From Bacilli bacterium (GTDB lineage: Bacteria > Bacillota > Bacilli > Bacillales > Amphibacillaceae), in NCBI GenBank assembly GCA_012838505.1, contig DUPD01000011.1, forward strand, positions 1-54,708: 54,708 bases of DNA, written 5' to 3'. The position numbers and the translations under genes were made by a program. The number at the start of each line of letters is the position of its first letter. Position 1 is the stretch's first letter. Shown here in pieces: positions 27,510-36,962 of the stretch. Below the pieces are notes generated by a model. The model made no database searches. It was not told the DNA's origin and saw only the letters and a program-made list of their open reading frames with translations.

Positions 27510-28568
27510 AGAAGCTACCAGTTGGAACAAATGACTCACGCGTTACAGGTTCACTATACGGAACTCCATGCTCATTGAAAATTTGCTCGATATTTTCCAC
27601 TGTAATCGCTACACCCGATATATCAGGCTGATCAGTTAACGTTAACACTAGTGTTTCAATGACTTCATCAGCGATATAAGCTTCATTAACATCGGCTAAT
27701 ATCTCTTCAGTAAACTCAACCATCACCACACCATCACTCGAAACATTCACATCAATCAACTCTATATTCGGATTAAAAACATGCAACAACTTTGATTCAT
27801 ACGTTGGTCCACTTAATAGTGCCTCGACAATTCCATAATTCAAATCTTCTGATTCAATATGTTGCGTCACTGGAACGTAATAAATCGTTTCACCGTATTG
27901 TGCCGGATAATAAATCGTCACCGCTTCACTATTGATCAGATCAACCGCATCTGAGTCAAGAATATTGATCCCATTAGCACGACTCACCCCATCACGAATT
28001 GGTGTGCCATTAACAGGCATTGTGTTTTGCTCAAAACCATTCACCCACAGCTTGACCCGCTCAACACTATCAAATTCAGTCAACGTATACGTCATCGCTT
28101 GAATAATTTGTTGTTCTTTTGACCCATCATACTCATTAAATTCCTCAGTAAAATTAACAACTAACGTTCCATCCTCTTCCAAATTCATATCGATCACTTC
28201 TGTACCTGCGGGTAACACAGCTTCAAAACCACTTGGCAACAGATTAGAAATTGGCCCTCCTTCAACTAAATATTCAACAGCCTGTGCCGCCACTTCATTC
28301 GAGTCCAATTTTGGCAACTCAATCGTATGTGGCACAACAACCCCTTCCTTACTTAACAAATACAATCTACGTGCCACTGTTTCAGTCGCCAAACCCTGCT
28401 CGCCATCTTCTAAATCCTCTTCCCCCTCAAGATCGCTTGCTTGATCTTGTGGCACATCGATATCCTCTAAATCATCATCTGCCGATGAATTACAGCCGAT
28501 CACAATAACTAAACTTAAGACAACTAAAAAAACAGTGTCACTTTTTTCTTGATTACTCGCATATTCAT
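27508..28568 (-). pseudogene. gerM: Germination lipoprotein GerM with a frameshift in its signal peptide
   Basis: The main frame encodes two GerMN domains (about 130 residues each; LPSGFEAVLPAGTEVIDM... and LNYGIVEALLSGPTY...), the secreted core of the GerM protein of sporulation and germination. The natural start is ATG 28568 with GGAGG upstream and reads MNMRVIKKKVTLFF, then stops. One extra base in the seven-T run (plus-strand As 28526-28532) would join this to LVVLSLVIVIGC, giving a perfect lipoprotein signal with Cys at the lipobox. As read here, the export signal is lost. It may be a real lesion, slippage, or a homopolymer sequencing error. Confidence 0.85.
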
Positions 28569-28641
28569 ACGTACCCTCCTCTAGATGGTTTGTACTAATA
28601 TGTATACGAGCTCTTTTTCTAAATTAGACCTGCTAGGACTA

Positions 28642-28671
28642 AAAAAACAAGTAGCTGAACTACTTGTTTTT
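28642..28671 (-). terminator. Terminator overlapping the murI stop
   Basis: The stem AAAAACAAGTAG/CTACTTGTTTTT has a five-base loop and As or Ts on both sides. Confidence 0.85.
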
Positions 28672-29481
28672 AGTTTGATCAATCACGACATTTTTAACAG
28701 AATCAACAGGATCATCCATCCACTGATTAGCAATTTGCTCAAATAAATCAGGAGCACCCGTTGTATAGAAACGATGCGCGGGCAAACGATCACCTTTATA
28801 ACCTAGCTGTTGATAAGATAAAATTGTACTTACCTCACGAGCTGTCTCCGCACCCGAAGAAATAATTTGAACCTGACTTCCCATTTCAGCTTGAATCTGA
28901 TCAGCAATAATTGGATAATGTGTACAGCCAAGAATCAGCGTATCAAGTCCCTGTTGGCTCTTCAGCGGTGCCAGTGATTCATGCACAACTTTTTTAATTT
29001 TTTCTTCTGAATAATTTCCACTCTCAACAAGTGACACAAACGCAGGACAAGCTAAGTCACTGACAGATAGCTTCGAAGAAATCTGCTTCAAAGCTTTCGG
29101 ATAAGCCTGACTCTTAATCGTTCCCTCCGTACCGATCACAGCCACCCGTTTTGTTTTCGTAACTTTAATCGCAGCTCTCGCCCCAGGTTGAATCACACCA
29201 ATTACAGGAATGTCCAACTTTTCCTTTAATAAATCTAATGTAAATGCTGTCGCAGTATTACATGCGATCACGAGCAGTTTGATCTGTTTTTTGATCAAAA
29301 AATCGACCATTTCCAACGTGAATTGAACGATTTCACTCTCTGGGCGTGGCCCGTATGGACAGCGAATCGTATCGCCTAAATAAATAATTTCTTCCTTTGG
29401 TAGTTGACGCATTAATTCACGAGCTACTGTTAGACCACCAACTCCTGAATCAATCACTCCGATTGGTTGATCCAAATTCAT
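28660..29481 (-). CDS. murI: Glutamate racemase (MurI/RacE)
   Basis: A 273-residue cofactor-free racemase that makes D-glutamate for peptidoglycan. The family start PIGVIDSGVGGLTVA contains the substrate-binding DSG; the first catalytic cysteine is in IACNTATA near residue 74 and the second in LGCTHYP near 186. It follows the MarR gene by 17 bases, as racE follows ysmB in B. subtilis. Confidence 0.97.
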   Translation of the reverse strand: MNLDQPIGVIDSGVGGLTVARELMRQLPKEEIIYLGDTIRCPYGPRPESEIVQFTLEMVDFLIKKQIKLLVIACNTATAFTLDLLKEKLDIPVIGVIQPGARAAIKVTKTKRVAVIGTEGTIKSQAYPKALKQISSKLSVSDLACPAFVSLVESGNYSEEKIKKVVHESLAPLKSQQGLDTLILGCTHYPIIADQIQAEMGSQVQIISSGAETAREVSTILSYQQLGYKGDRLPAHRFYTTGAPDLFEQIANQWMDDPVDSVKNVVIDQTKNK

Positions 29482-29498
29482 CCCTCTTTTTCTATCTA

Positions 29499-29957
29499 TT
29501 AATTATTTTCATGATCCCACTGCATTTTCTCTAGCAAAAGTTCTAGTACATCATCAAGCATATCAACTTTGTCAGCAGGTACATCATTTAACACTTGTTT
29601 CAAGTATGCTTGTCGTTTAACAATCACCTCGCGAATAATCTTCTTCCCAACTGGCAGTAGATGTATTCTAACAACTCTACGATCTTTAGTATCACGCGTA
29701 CGTTCAACTAACTCATTTTTCTCCATCCGATCAACTAAGTCTGTTGTTGTACTAAAAGCTAAATTAATTTTATGTGACAATTCACCAATCGTTAAGTCAC
29801 CATCTTCAAGCAACCACTGTAAAGCAATAAATTGCGGTGTTGTAATCGAGTAATTTTTTAAAATTTCTCTACCTTTATGTTTAATGATTCCATTTATGTA
29901 TCGCATATTCCGCTCTATTCTAGCGATTGGACTGCCTTCAATTTCCATAGTCACCAC
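29499..29957 (-). CDS. MarR-family transcriptional regulator (YsmB-like)
   Basis: A 152-residue winged-helix regulator. The recognition region is TIGELSHKINLAFSTTTDLVDRMEKNELVERT near residues 57-90, followed by the wing RDTKDRRVVRIHL. The target and ligand are unknown; the gene is linked to murI. The annotated start is GTG; an ATG nine bases further on is possible. No operator could be identified. Confidence 0.88.
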   Translation of the reverse strand: MVTMEIEGSPIARIERNMRYINGIIKHKGREILKNYSITTPQFIALQWLLEDGDLTIGELSHKINLAFSTTTDLVDRMEKNELVERTRDTKDRRVVRIHLLPVGKKIIREVIVKRQAYLKQVLNDVPADKVDMLDDVLELLLEKMQWDHENN

Positions 29958-30097
29958 TCCCTCCTCTAAGATTATATTTTCTCATTTTATCATAACATTA
30001 ATTGGGGAGATTAGGTACTGATACTTATTATTTTGTCTTACAATTAGGCTTACAAAAAAACAGCAAACAGATTCGCTCACTGACTTTTTCACTTAGA

Positions 30098-30252
30098 TTA
30101 ACCCCTTAAATGTCCTGCTTCGCATGCAGTTATTGTACCTTGGCCTTGGCTGAGATCTTTTTTAATTTCTTGTTTTACCTTTTCAGGATTAGTCTTATTA
30201 GCTTTTGATTTATCGCTAGCATCTGAGTGATTATTTGTTTGCTATTATTCAT
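30098..30252 (-). pseudogene. Frameshifted small gene, possibly a gamma-type small acid-soluble spore protein
   Basis: AAGGAG lies 7 bases before an ATG that reads MNNSKQ; a +1 shift then continues TNNHSDASDKSKANKTNPEK, VKQEIKKDLSQGQGTITACE and AGHLRG before a stop. The low-complexity Asn/Lys/Gln composition and the N-x-x-KVKQ...GQG pattern recall gamma-type SASPs, but the match is weak. The total span is 155 bases, not a multiple of three. The function is not certain. Confidence 0.4.
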
Positions 30253-30633
30253 TTGTATGCTCCTTAATATTTTTTGTATTTTCATTAGTATTTGCTGAAA
30301 CTATAGAAAAATTCACTGATGATAAGCGATTATTAATTAGGCTCTTTGCACGGTTTGCCATATTTTTTGTAATTAAATATTTTGGATCGAGTGAGTGTTA
30401 AACTACTAATATTTGAAATAACACACTCAAATTCAGTGAAATCAATCTGGACAAAAGTTAATTTAAATAAATAATCATCTACTTGATCTATTTTATTTAA
30501 TAGGTGAAGGAAAAAAATTATTTTTTTAGTAAATTATAATTATCTTTATGTTAAGCTTAAATTAACTATAGTAAGTAAATATGGATATGTAAGCGTATTA
30601 TTATTAAGGCTTTATAAAAACGGAGGTAATATT
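30253..30633. other. AT-rich intergenic region
   Basis: I see no gene, repeat or clear structured RNA in these 381 bases. It must hold the promoter of the lipoprotein gene that follows. Confidence 0.5.
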
Positions 30634-31209
30634 ATGCGAAAAATAAACTTAATCGTTTTTCTCGTTATTGGATTGCTCCTTGTTGGCTGTAATAACACTG
30701 AAGAAATTAACGGATCGATACATCCTACCCCAACACGTCCGTCATATACACTTTGGGAGCTGGCCAATAAAGCTGAGATTATTGCTAACCTTACCGTAAC
30801 TGAACGAGTTGAAGTGCTCGAGGTCGGAGATGAGTATTCAACATTTATATACTCAATATTTAAAGCAACAGTTAATCATTATTTTTATAATGAACTCGGT
30901 TATGATCAAGAAATAGAAATTTTACATGGTGGCGGACCGACCGGGCAATTTGCTGATGATCCACTGCTTAAAATCGGTGAGACTTATATTCTCTTCCTAG
31001 ATGAACGTGAAGATTCAGACATTGGAGCACGTTTAGTCATAACTGGCGGCCCCTTCGGAAGGTATAATAAAGTTGACGATGATCTATATGTCAGACAACT
31101 TAATCCGACAAATTCCAGTGGATCAAGTAGTGTAACAGAAGCAGAATTGATTGAAAAGCTAAATCGACATAATGAGGATCTAAACATCGATTTAAGTATT
31201 TTAGACTAA
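30634..31209 (+). CDS. Secreted lipoprotein of unknown function
   Basis: A 191-residue protein with a lipoprotein signal (MRKINLIVFLVIGLLLVGC, lipobox LVGC, Cys19). The mature part has WELANKAEIIANLTV, a central GGGPTGQF, GETYILFLDE and ITGGPFGRY. The same layout (AExI..., GE-LLFL, GGP-G) is seen in the membrane-anchored protein at 41432-42019, so the two appear to be distant paralogues. GGAGG lies 7 bases before the ATG. Its function is unknown. It shares a terminator with gerE. Confidence 0.75.
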   Translation: MRKINLIVFLVIGLLLVGCNNTEEINGSIHPTPTRPSYTLWELANKAEIIANLTVTERVEVLEVGDEYSTFIYSIFKATVNHYFYNELGYDQEIEILHGGGPTGQFADDPLLKIGETYILFLDEREDSDIGARLVITGGPFGRYNKVDDDLYVRQLNPTNSSGSSSVTEAELIEKLNRHNEDLNIDLSILD

Positions 31210-31215
31210 AAAAGT

Positions 31216-31247
31216 AACCGACTTTCCTTCAAAGAAAGTCGGTTTTT
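31216..31247. terminator. Terminator between the lipoprotein gene and gerE
   Basis: The 11-bp stem AACCGACTTTC/GAAAGTCGGTT has a seven-base loop and a T-run on the plus strand. It ends before the gerE stop. Confidence 0.85.
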
Positions 31248-31248
31248 G

Positions 31249-31473
31249 TTAGAGCTTTAGCTCTCCCATTCGCAGTAGCTCAACAACAGCTTGTGCTCGC
31301 CCCTTTACACCTAGCTTCTGAATTGTATTCGAAATGTGGTTTCTAACTGTTTTTTGGGATATAAATAGTTCGTCTGCAATGTCTTTTGTTGTTTTGTCTT
31401 GCACGAGTAGTTCGAAAACCTCTTTTTCGCGTTTGGTTAATATTTGCTTCGGTTTGTAGTCGTCATCTTTCAA
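31249..31473 (-). CDS. gerE: Late spore-coat transcription factor GerE
   Basis: With a TTG start at 31473 the product is 74 residues, the same as in B. subtilis, and begins (f)MKDDDYKPKQILTKREKEVF. AGGAGGGG lies 9 bases upstream of this TTG; an in-frame ATG further upstream would place the ribosome site inside the gene. The LuxR-type helix-turn-helix is TTKDIADELFISQKTVRNH, followed by LGVKGRAQAVVELLRMGEL. GerE acts late in the mother cell with sigma-K on coat genes. sdhCAB, which normally lies between it and yslB, is absent. Confidence 0.95.
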   Translation of the reverse strand: MKDDDYKPKQILTKREKEVFELLVQDKTTKDIADELFISQKTVRNHISNTIQKLGVKGRAQAVVELLRMGELKL

Positions 31474-31692
31474 GTCTAGACCCCTCCTTGCTGTCATTAA
31501 AGTTGCGGCTTGAAAGGGTATTAATACATGTCGTCAGATTATTTTATGTTATAGTTTTGTTTCTGTGAAGGTGATTGAATCAAGATTTGTATTTGTTGTT
31601 GAAAATTTGATTTTGCCTTATTTAAATAGATTGCAAACAAGCGCTGTAAAGGTGATAATAAGGGTAGGTTTTAGTTAGAGGGGGCTTTTTTA

Positions 31693-32127
31693 ATGCAGAA
31701 AAACAGTGAACAAATAGAGAAAATTGTGAATGGGATCGAAACGACAGGATCTGGATATGATTTATTAAGATATGTCGCCTTGCCTGATTTACTTGGAAAA
31801 GATGCACCACTTATTTTATATGTTATGGGAAAAAACTTAGCGCGTGCCCAATCATTCGAATCGATTGATCAGGTTGGAGAGTTTTTTTATAAAGTGGGCT
31901 GGGGGTCGTTGGAGTTAATCAAGGAAAAAAGATCTGAGCATATTTTCAAATTACAAACGCGGGTGATTTCTGAGCGTCATCGCTTGGGGATTAAGACTGA
32001 TTATCGGCTTGAGGCTGGCTTTTTAGCTGCTGCGATGGAGGAAATTCTATCATTTCAGTGTGAGTGTTTTGAGGAAGAAAAACCGCGGAAAAATTTTGTT
32101 GAATTACGTGTGCAGCATTATCGTTAA
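31693..32127 (+). CDS. yslB: DUF2507 protein YslB
   Basis: A 144-residue V4R-like/DUF2507 protein: an N-terminal helix region, then YDLLRYVALPDLLGKDAPLI (about residues 25-44) and a C-terminal EAGFLAAAMEEILSFQCECFEEE. Such proteins are thought to be small-molecule-binding but no role is known to me. In B. subtilis yslB lies between uvrC and the sdh operon; here it is convergent with uvrC and sdh is missing. AGAGGGGG precedes the ATG. Confidence 0.85.
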   Translation: MQKNSEQIEKIVNGIETTGSGYDLLRYVALPDLLGKDAPLILYVMGKNLARAQSFESIDQVGEFFYKVGWGSLELIKEKRSEHIFKLQTRVISERHRLGIKTDYRLEAGFLAAAMEEILSFQCECFEEEKPRKNFVELRVQHYR

Positions 32128-32147
32128 ATTGATTATATGGAAATTAA

Positions 32148-32183
32148 AACAGACGTTTATTCGTTACAGAATAGACGTCTGTT
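32148..32183. terminator. Bidirectional terminator between yslB and uvrC
   Basis: AACAGACGT and ACGTCTGTT form the outer stem, TATTC and GAATA the inner stem around GTTACA. T-rich sequence follows on the plus strand. Confidence 0.8.
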
Positions 32184-32185
32184 GT

Positions 32186-33967
32186 TTAATTTTCTTGATC
32201 GTTCAAGTGCTGTTGAATCAGCTTAGCTGTTGGTTCAGGAATACCTAGTCGTTTAATCATGTCTAGTGGTGCTTCTTTAATTTCATTTAGTGATTTGAAG
32301 TGAGTCATTAGTGCGTTTCGCCGTTTTGGTCCGACACCAGGTATATCATCTAGAATTGATTTAAAAGCACTTTTCCCACGTAATTGGCGGTGGAAAGTAA
32401 TCGCAAACCGGTGGACTTCATCTTGGATCCGTTGAATTAAATAAAATTCCTGTGATTTCCGATTAAGATCGATTACTTCTGGTGGTTCTCCGTACAATAA
32501 TTCACTTGTTTTATGGCGATCATCCTTTGCCAAGCCACATAATGGGATATCTAAACCTAATTCATCTTCTAAGACGCTAAGTGCAGCCGACATTTGCCCT
32601 TTACCACCATCGACAATAATTAAATCGGGCAACGGTAAATTCTCTTTTAAGACGCGAGTATAGCGTCGCCTGACGACTTCACGCATCGTGTCATAGTCAT
32701 CTGGTCCTTCAACGTCTCTAATTTTATATTTACGGTATTCTTTTTTATCAGGTTTACCATCAATAAAAACAACCATCGCGGAAACAGGGTCTGTCCCTTG
32801 AATATTCGAGTTATCAAATGCTTCGATTCGATGTGGTGTTTCGATGTTTAGTTTTTCACCAAGGCGCTCGACAGCTTTGATCGTTCGCTCTTCATCACGT
32901 TCAATCAGTGAAAACTTCTCCTCTAAAGCGATTTCTGCATTCTTCCCTGCTAACTCTATTAGGTCTCGGCGTTTGCCACGGTATGGAATTGTGACATCAA
33001 CTTTAAGTAATTCAGTCAGCAATTGATAATCGACTGGTGCTGGCACGAGCACTTCCTTCGGTCGGATATGATTATGATGTAAATAAAAGCGACCGACAAA
33101 ACTAACAAATGATTCTTCAGCATCATTATAAAACGGAAAAATTGCGACATCTCTTTCAATTAGCTTGCCTTGGCGGATGAAAAAGACTTGGACACACATC
33201 CATCCTTTATTGTAGCTGTAATTGAAAATGTCCCGATCGATTCGATCATTTAAAATCATCGTCTGGCGTTCCATAATTACATCGATATGTTGAATTTGAT
33301 CGCGTAATTCTTTTGCTCGCTCAAAATTAAGCTCATCACTGGCTGCTTGCATTTTTTCTTTTAATTGCTTCTTAATTGCAGTATGACCACCATTTAAAAA
33401 GGAAACAACATCTTGAACAATTGCTTGATATTCTTCTTCGGACGGTGGTGTATCTGCGCAAGCAAAGCATTGCCCAAGATGATAATAGAGACAATATTGG
33501 CCTGGCTTGTTATTACATTTTCTTAATGGATAAATCCGATCTAAGAGTTTTTTTGTTTCTCTAGCTGCTAAAACATTTGTATAAGGACCAAAGTATTTGC
33601 CTTTATCCTTTAGTACTTTTCGGGTAATGATTAAGCGTGGATGACGTTCGTTTGTTACTTTCAAATAAGGATAACTCTTATCATCTTTTAATAAGACATT
33701 ATATCTTGGATCATATTTTTTGATTAAGTTCATTTCTAAAATCAGTGCTTCAATTTCTGACGAGGTGACGACATATTCAAAATCTGCAATCTCTTGAACG
33801 AGTCGTTGCGTTTTTTGATCGTTTGCTCCGGCAAAATATGAGCGAACACGATTTTTAAGTTTTTTTGATTTGCCGACATAAATAACTGTCCCACGCTTGT
33901 CCTTCATTAAATAGCAACCAGGCTCAGCAGGTAGGACAGCTAACTTTTCCTGAATAATCGTTGACAT
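32186..33967 (-). CDS. uvrC: UvrABC excision nuclease subunit C
   Basis: A 593-residue protein that cuts on both sides of a bulky DNA lesion. The GIY-YIG nuclease is at the N-terminus ([19 protein letters not shown]), a cysteine cluster CFAC lies near residue 170, the UvrB-binding UVR motif is [22 protein letters not shown] near 205-235, the RNase H-like second nuclease contains FDNSN and IVDGGKGQ, and a helix-hairpin-helix ([13 protein letters not shown]) ends the protein. The start at 33967 matches the family N-terminus; five upstream codons are unlikely. Confidence 0.97.
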   Translation of the reverse strand: MSTIIQEKLAVLPAEPGCYLMKDKRGTVIYVGKSKKLKNRVRSYFAGANDQKTQRLVQEIADFEYVVTSSEIEALILEMNLIKKYDPRYNVLLKDDKSYPYLKVTNERHPRLIITRKVLKDKGKYFGPYTNVLAARETKKLLDRIYPLRKCNNKPGQYCLYYHLGQCFACADTPPSEEEYQAIVQDVVSFLNGGHTAIKKQLKEKMQAASDELNFERAKELRDQIQHIDVIMERQTMILNDRIDRDIFNYSYNKGWMCVQVFFIRQGKLIERDVAIFPFYNDAEESFVSFVGRFYLHHNHIRPKEVLVPAPVDYQLLTELLKVDVTIPYRGKRRDLIELAGKNAEIALEEKFSLIERDEERTIKAVERLGEKLNIETPHRIEAFDNSNIQGTDPVSAMVVFIDGKPDKKEYRKYKIRDVEGPDDYDTMREVVRRRYTRVLKENLPLPDLIIVDGGKGQMSAALSVLEDELGLDIPLCGLAKDDRHKTSELLYGEPPEVIDLNRKSQEFYLIQRIQDEVHRFAITFHRQLRGKSAFKSILDDIPGVGPKRRNALMTHFKSLNEIKEAPLDMIKRLGIPEPTAKLIQQHLNDQEN

Positions 33968-34064
33968 ACTCCAACACTCCATTGTTGTTTAAAAAATCAC
34001 TAAGTTACTCCGATTATAACATATAATACCTAGAATCATCTGCGTCTAGCCTTTGCTTAGCAAT

Positions 34065-34100
34065 AAAAAGACCACATGGATTGTTATCACATGTGATCTT
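34065..34100 (-). terminator. Terminator after trxA
   Basis: The 11-bp stem AAGATCACATG/CATGTGGTCTT, with one G-U pair, is followed by Ts on the minus strand. Confidence 0.85.
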
Positions 34101-34107
34101 GATTGGT

Positions 34108-34422
34108 TTATGCGTGTTGTTCGATACGTGCTTGTAGTAACTCTTTTGGCTGGAAACCAACAATTTGGTCAACAATCTCGCCATCTTTAAATAAAATTAA
34201 TGTTGGGATACTCATCACACCGTATTTACCTGCTGTTTCTTGATTATCGTCAACATTTAATTTTACAATTTGAACTTTATCAGACATTTCTTCATCAATG
34301 TCCTCCAAAATTGGTCCAATCATTTTACATGGTCCACACCAAGGTGCCCAAAAATCAGCTAGCACAAGTCCTGAACCCGTATCTTTTGCGAAATTTGCAT
34401 CTGAAGTGTTTATAATTGCCAT
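34108..34422 (-). CDS. trxA: Thioredoxin
   Basis: A 104-residue thioredoxin with the redox site WCGPCK at about residues 28-33, the cis-proline in [13 protein letters not shown] near 73, and the buried Asp in LADFWAP. It reduces protein disulphides in the cytosol. GGAGG precedes the ATG. etfAB and the fatty-acid genes that lie between trxA and mutS2 in B. subtilis are not found here. Confidence 0.97.
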   Translation of the reverse strand: MAIINTSDANFAKDTGSGLVLADFWAPWCGPCKMIGPILEDIDEEMSDKVQIVKLNVDDNQETAGKYGVMSIPTLILFKDGEIVDQIVGFQPKELLQARIEQHA

Positions 34423-34599
34423 CGTTATTCCTCCTTATAAAATCTCTTAATCAAATTCTGTAGTTAGTATACCACCTAGGGCATCTGTTAGCTAGTAGAC
34501 TGCTCATTGTTAGTTTGACCCCAGCCTCACTTGTTGATGCACAAAGCTCTAAATAACTTAAAATAGATTTTACCGTTATTTTTGACAGGAATCAATCAA

Positions 34600-36954
34600 T
34601 TAGCTCAGCTCAAAAACAGTTACTCCACTTCCGCCTTCATTCATTCCGCCAGCACGGGCGCTTTTAATGTTGCGATGATGTTTTGCGAAATCTTGGACGC
34701 CTTTACGCAAAGCTCCAGTTCCTTTACCATGAATAATCGTTACCTGTGGATAGCCGGCTAAAATTGCATCGTCGATATATTTTTCTAAATCCTGCAATGC
34801 ATCTTCGTATCGTTCTCCACGCAAATCAAGCTCAGTTTTGACATGATAGTTCGATCCTTTAACTGTTGCTAAAGGCTTTTCAACAACTGGGTTTTCACGT
34901 TTAATTAAACGTAAATCTCTCTTTTTCACCTTAATCTTCATGACACCAATCTGAACTTGAATATCATCGCCAGCACCGACTGCAATAATCGAACCTGTTT
35001 GATTAAGTGTGAGAACTTTAACTTCATCACCAACTTCAAACGATTGTTTTCCAGCTTTTGTCGTTGCTTGACTTGATTCGCTACTTTTGTCCGTTAAATT
35101 GGGATGTGCCTGATCAAGACGCTTTCTCGCCTCGATCCATTCATGTTCTTTTAGTGATGCACCATGCTTCATTTCACGGATTGACTCAACAATTTCAGAT
35201 GCTTCTTGTCGTGCCTTTTCAATTGCCTTTTGCGCTTTTTCCTCAGCTTTTTGATAGAGTCGTTCGCGTTCTTGATTAAACTTTTGTAATTCTTTTGTCA
35301 ATTGATCGCGCAGTGCTTCTGCTTCTTGTAACGTTCGTTCGGCATCATCATAGTCTTGCTCAGCTTGACGTCTAGCGGTATCAAGTGATTCAATCATATG
35401 TTCAACACTTTTTGTATCAGTACCAATTAATTTTTTCCCGGCTTCAATCAATTGATCATCTAAACCGAGACGACGCGAAATTTCAAACGCGTTACTTCGA
35501 CCAGGGACACCGATTAACAATCGATAAGTTGGTTGTAACGACTTGACGTCAAATTCAACAGAAGCATTGACAACACCTTCACGGTTATAACCATATGCTT
35601 TTAGTTCCGGATAGTGCGTTGTTGCGATTACTCGCGCCTGTTTATTTACAACATAATCTAAGATTGCCATCGCAAGCGCGGCTCCTTCTTGAGGATCAGT
35701 ACCTGCTCCAAGCTCATCAAATAACACTAAACTCTTCTGATTCACTTGCTTTAGTATCTGAACAATTTGTGTCATATGTGATGAAAAAGTACTTAAGCTT
35801 TGCTCGATCGATTGTTCATCACCAATATCGGCAAAAACATCCTCAAATACGGCTAGTCGACAGCCATCTAACGCAGGAACTTGCAAACCTGATTGAGCCA
35901 TTAATGTCGCTAAACCGACAAGTTTTAGCGTAACGGTCTTCCCACCGGTGTTAGGTCCTGTGATCACAATTGCATGATAATCTTCACCTAATAAAATATC
36001 ATTTGCGACAACTTCATCATCACTTAATAATGGATGACGTGCTTGCTTCATATCAATAATCCCTTGATCATTCATTTTAGGCATGGCTGCTTTCATTGAA
36101 CGACCTAGTTTTGCCCGGGAAAAAATAAAATCTAATTGTGTTAAGACGGCAACATTATTCGTCAAATAGGAATGATGTCCCGCAATCTCTGCCGATAACT
36201 CCCTTAAAATTCGCTCAATTTCAGCTTTTTCAGCAACTTTAGCTTCTGATAAGAGGTTATTCACCTCAACAACTGCTTGTGGTTCAATAAAAAGTGTCTG
36301 ACCAGATGCAGATTGATCATGGACGATCCCACCAAATGAGCCGCGATACTCCTGTTTAACAGGTAAGACGTAACGATCATTTCGAATCGTCACAATTGCG
36401 TCAGATAGCATTTTACTCTTTGATTTCGTTAAGCTTTCAAGGCGATCACGAATCCGACTTTCATTCGTGCGTATTTTTGTTCGAATCGAACGTAATTTGC
36501 TTGAAGCCCCATCCATCACGTGACCATTGTCATCAATACAGTTTCTAATCTCGCGCTCGAGATGGTTTAATAATTCAATTTGAGCGACCAAATCTCGAAT
36601 GATTGGGATTTCAACTTCCTCTTGTTCAATATTTTCAATAAAGTAACGGAGCTGTTTACCGCCATAAATCGTATCTGCAATTTGCAAACATTCTTGAGCG
36701 TTTAAGCTTCCCCCAATTTCTACCCGCTTCAAACTTGCTTTAATATCGGTTATTCCACCGAACGGGACATCACCATATAATCGGACAACTTGTCCGGCCT
36801 GATCCGTTTCTGCTTGAAGCTGTTCAACGAGTGATAGCTCAGTAGATGGCTTCAATTGACGTGCCCGTTCTTTGCCTAATGATGTTGCCGCATGGTCAAC
36901 TAATTGTTCAATTACTTTATCAAAATCTAAGATTTGATAAATTCGTTTATTCAT
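34600..36954 (-). CDS. mutS2: MutS2 (ribosome-rescue / anti-recombination ATPase)
   Basis: A 784-residue MutS-family protein without the mismatch-reading N-terminal domain. Core lever and clamp domains span about 1-290, Walker [10 protein letters not shown] is near residue 332, Walker [14 protein letters not shown] near 410, and a KOW-like segment and C-terminal Smr nuclease domain follow ([12 protein letters not shown] and [13 protein letters not shown]). MutS2 dampens recombination and, in B. subtilis, splits collided ribosomes. It lies 8 bases after polX. Confidence 0.97.
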   Translation of the reverse strand: MNKRIYQILDFDKVIEQLVDHAATSLGKERARQLKPSTELSLVEQLQAETDQAGQVVRLYGDVPFGGITDIKASLKRVEIGGSLNAQECLQIADTIYGGKQLRYFIENIEQEEVEIPIIRDLVAQIELLNHLEREIRNCIDDNGHVMDGASSKLRSIRTKIRTNESRIRDRLESLTKSKSKMLSDAIVTIRNDRYVLPVKQEYRGSFGGIVHDQSASGQTLFIEPQAVVEVNNLLSEAKVAEKAEIERILRELSAEIAGHHSYLTNNVAVLTQLDFIFSRAKLGRSMKAAMPKMNDQGIIDMKQARHPLLSDDEVVANDILLGEDYHAIVITGPNTGGKTVTLKLVGLATLMAQSGLQVPALDGCRLAVFEDVFADIGDEQSIEQSLSTFSSHMTQIVQILKQVNQKSLVLFDELGAGTDPQEGAALAMAILDYVVNKQARVIATTHYPELKAYGYNREGVVNASVEFDVKSLQPTYRLLIGVPGRSNAFEISRRLGLDDQLIEAGKKLIGTDTKSVEHMIESLDTARRQAEQDYDDAERTLQEAEALRDQLTKELQKFNQERERLYQKAEEKAQKAIEKARQEASEIVESIREMKHGASLKEHEWIEARKRLDQAHPNLTDKSSESSQATTKAGKQSFEVGDEVKVLTLNQTGSIIAVGAGDDIQVQIGVMKIKVKKRDLRLIKRENPVVEKPLATVKGSNYHVKTELDLRGERYEDALQDLEKYIDDAILAGYPQVTIIHGKGTGALRKGVQDFAKHHRNIKSARAGGMNEGGSGVTVFELS

Positions 36955-36962
36955 CTTATCAC

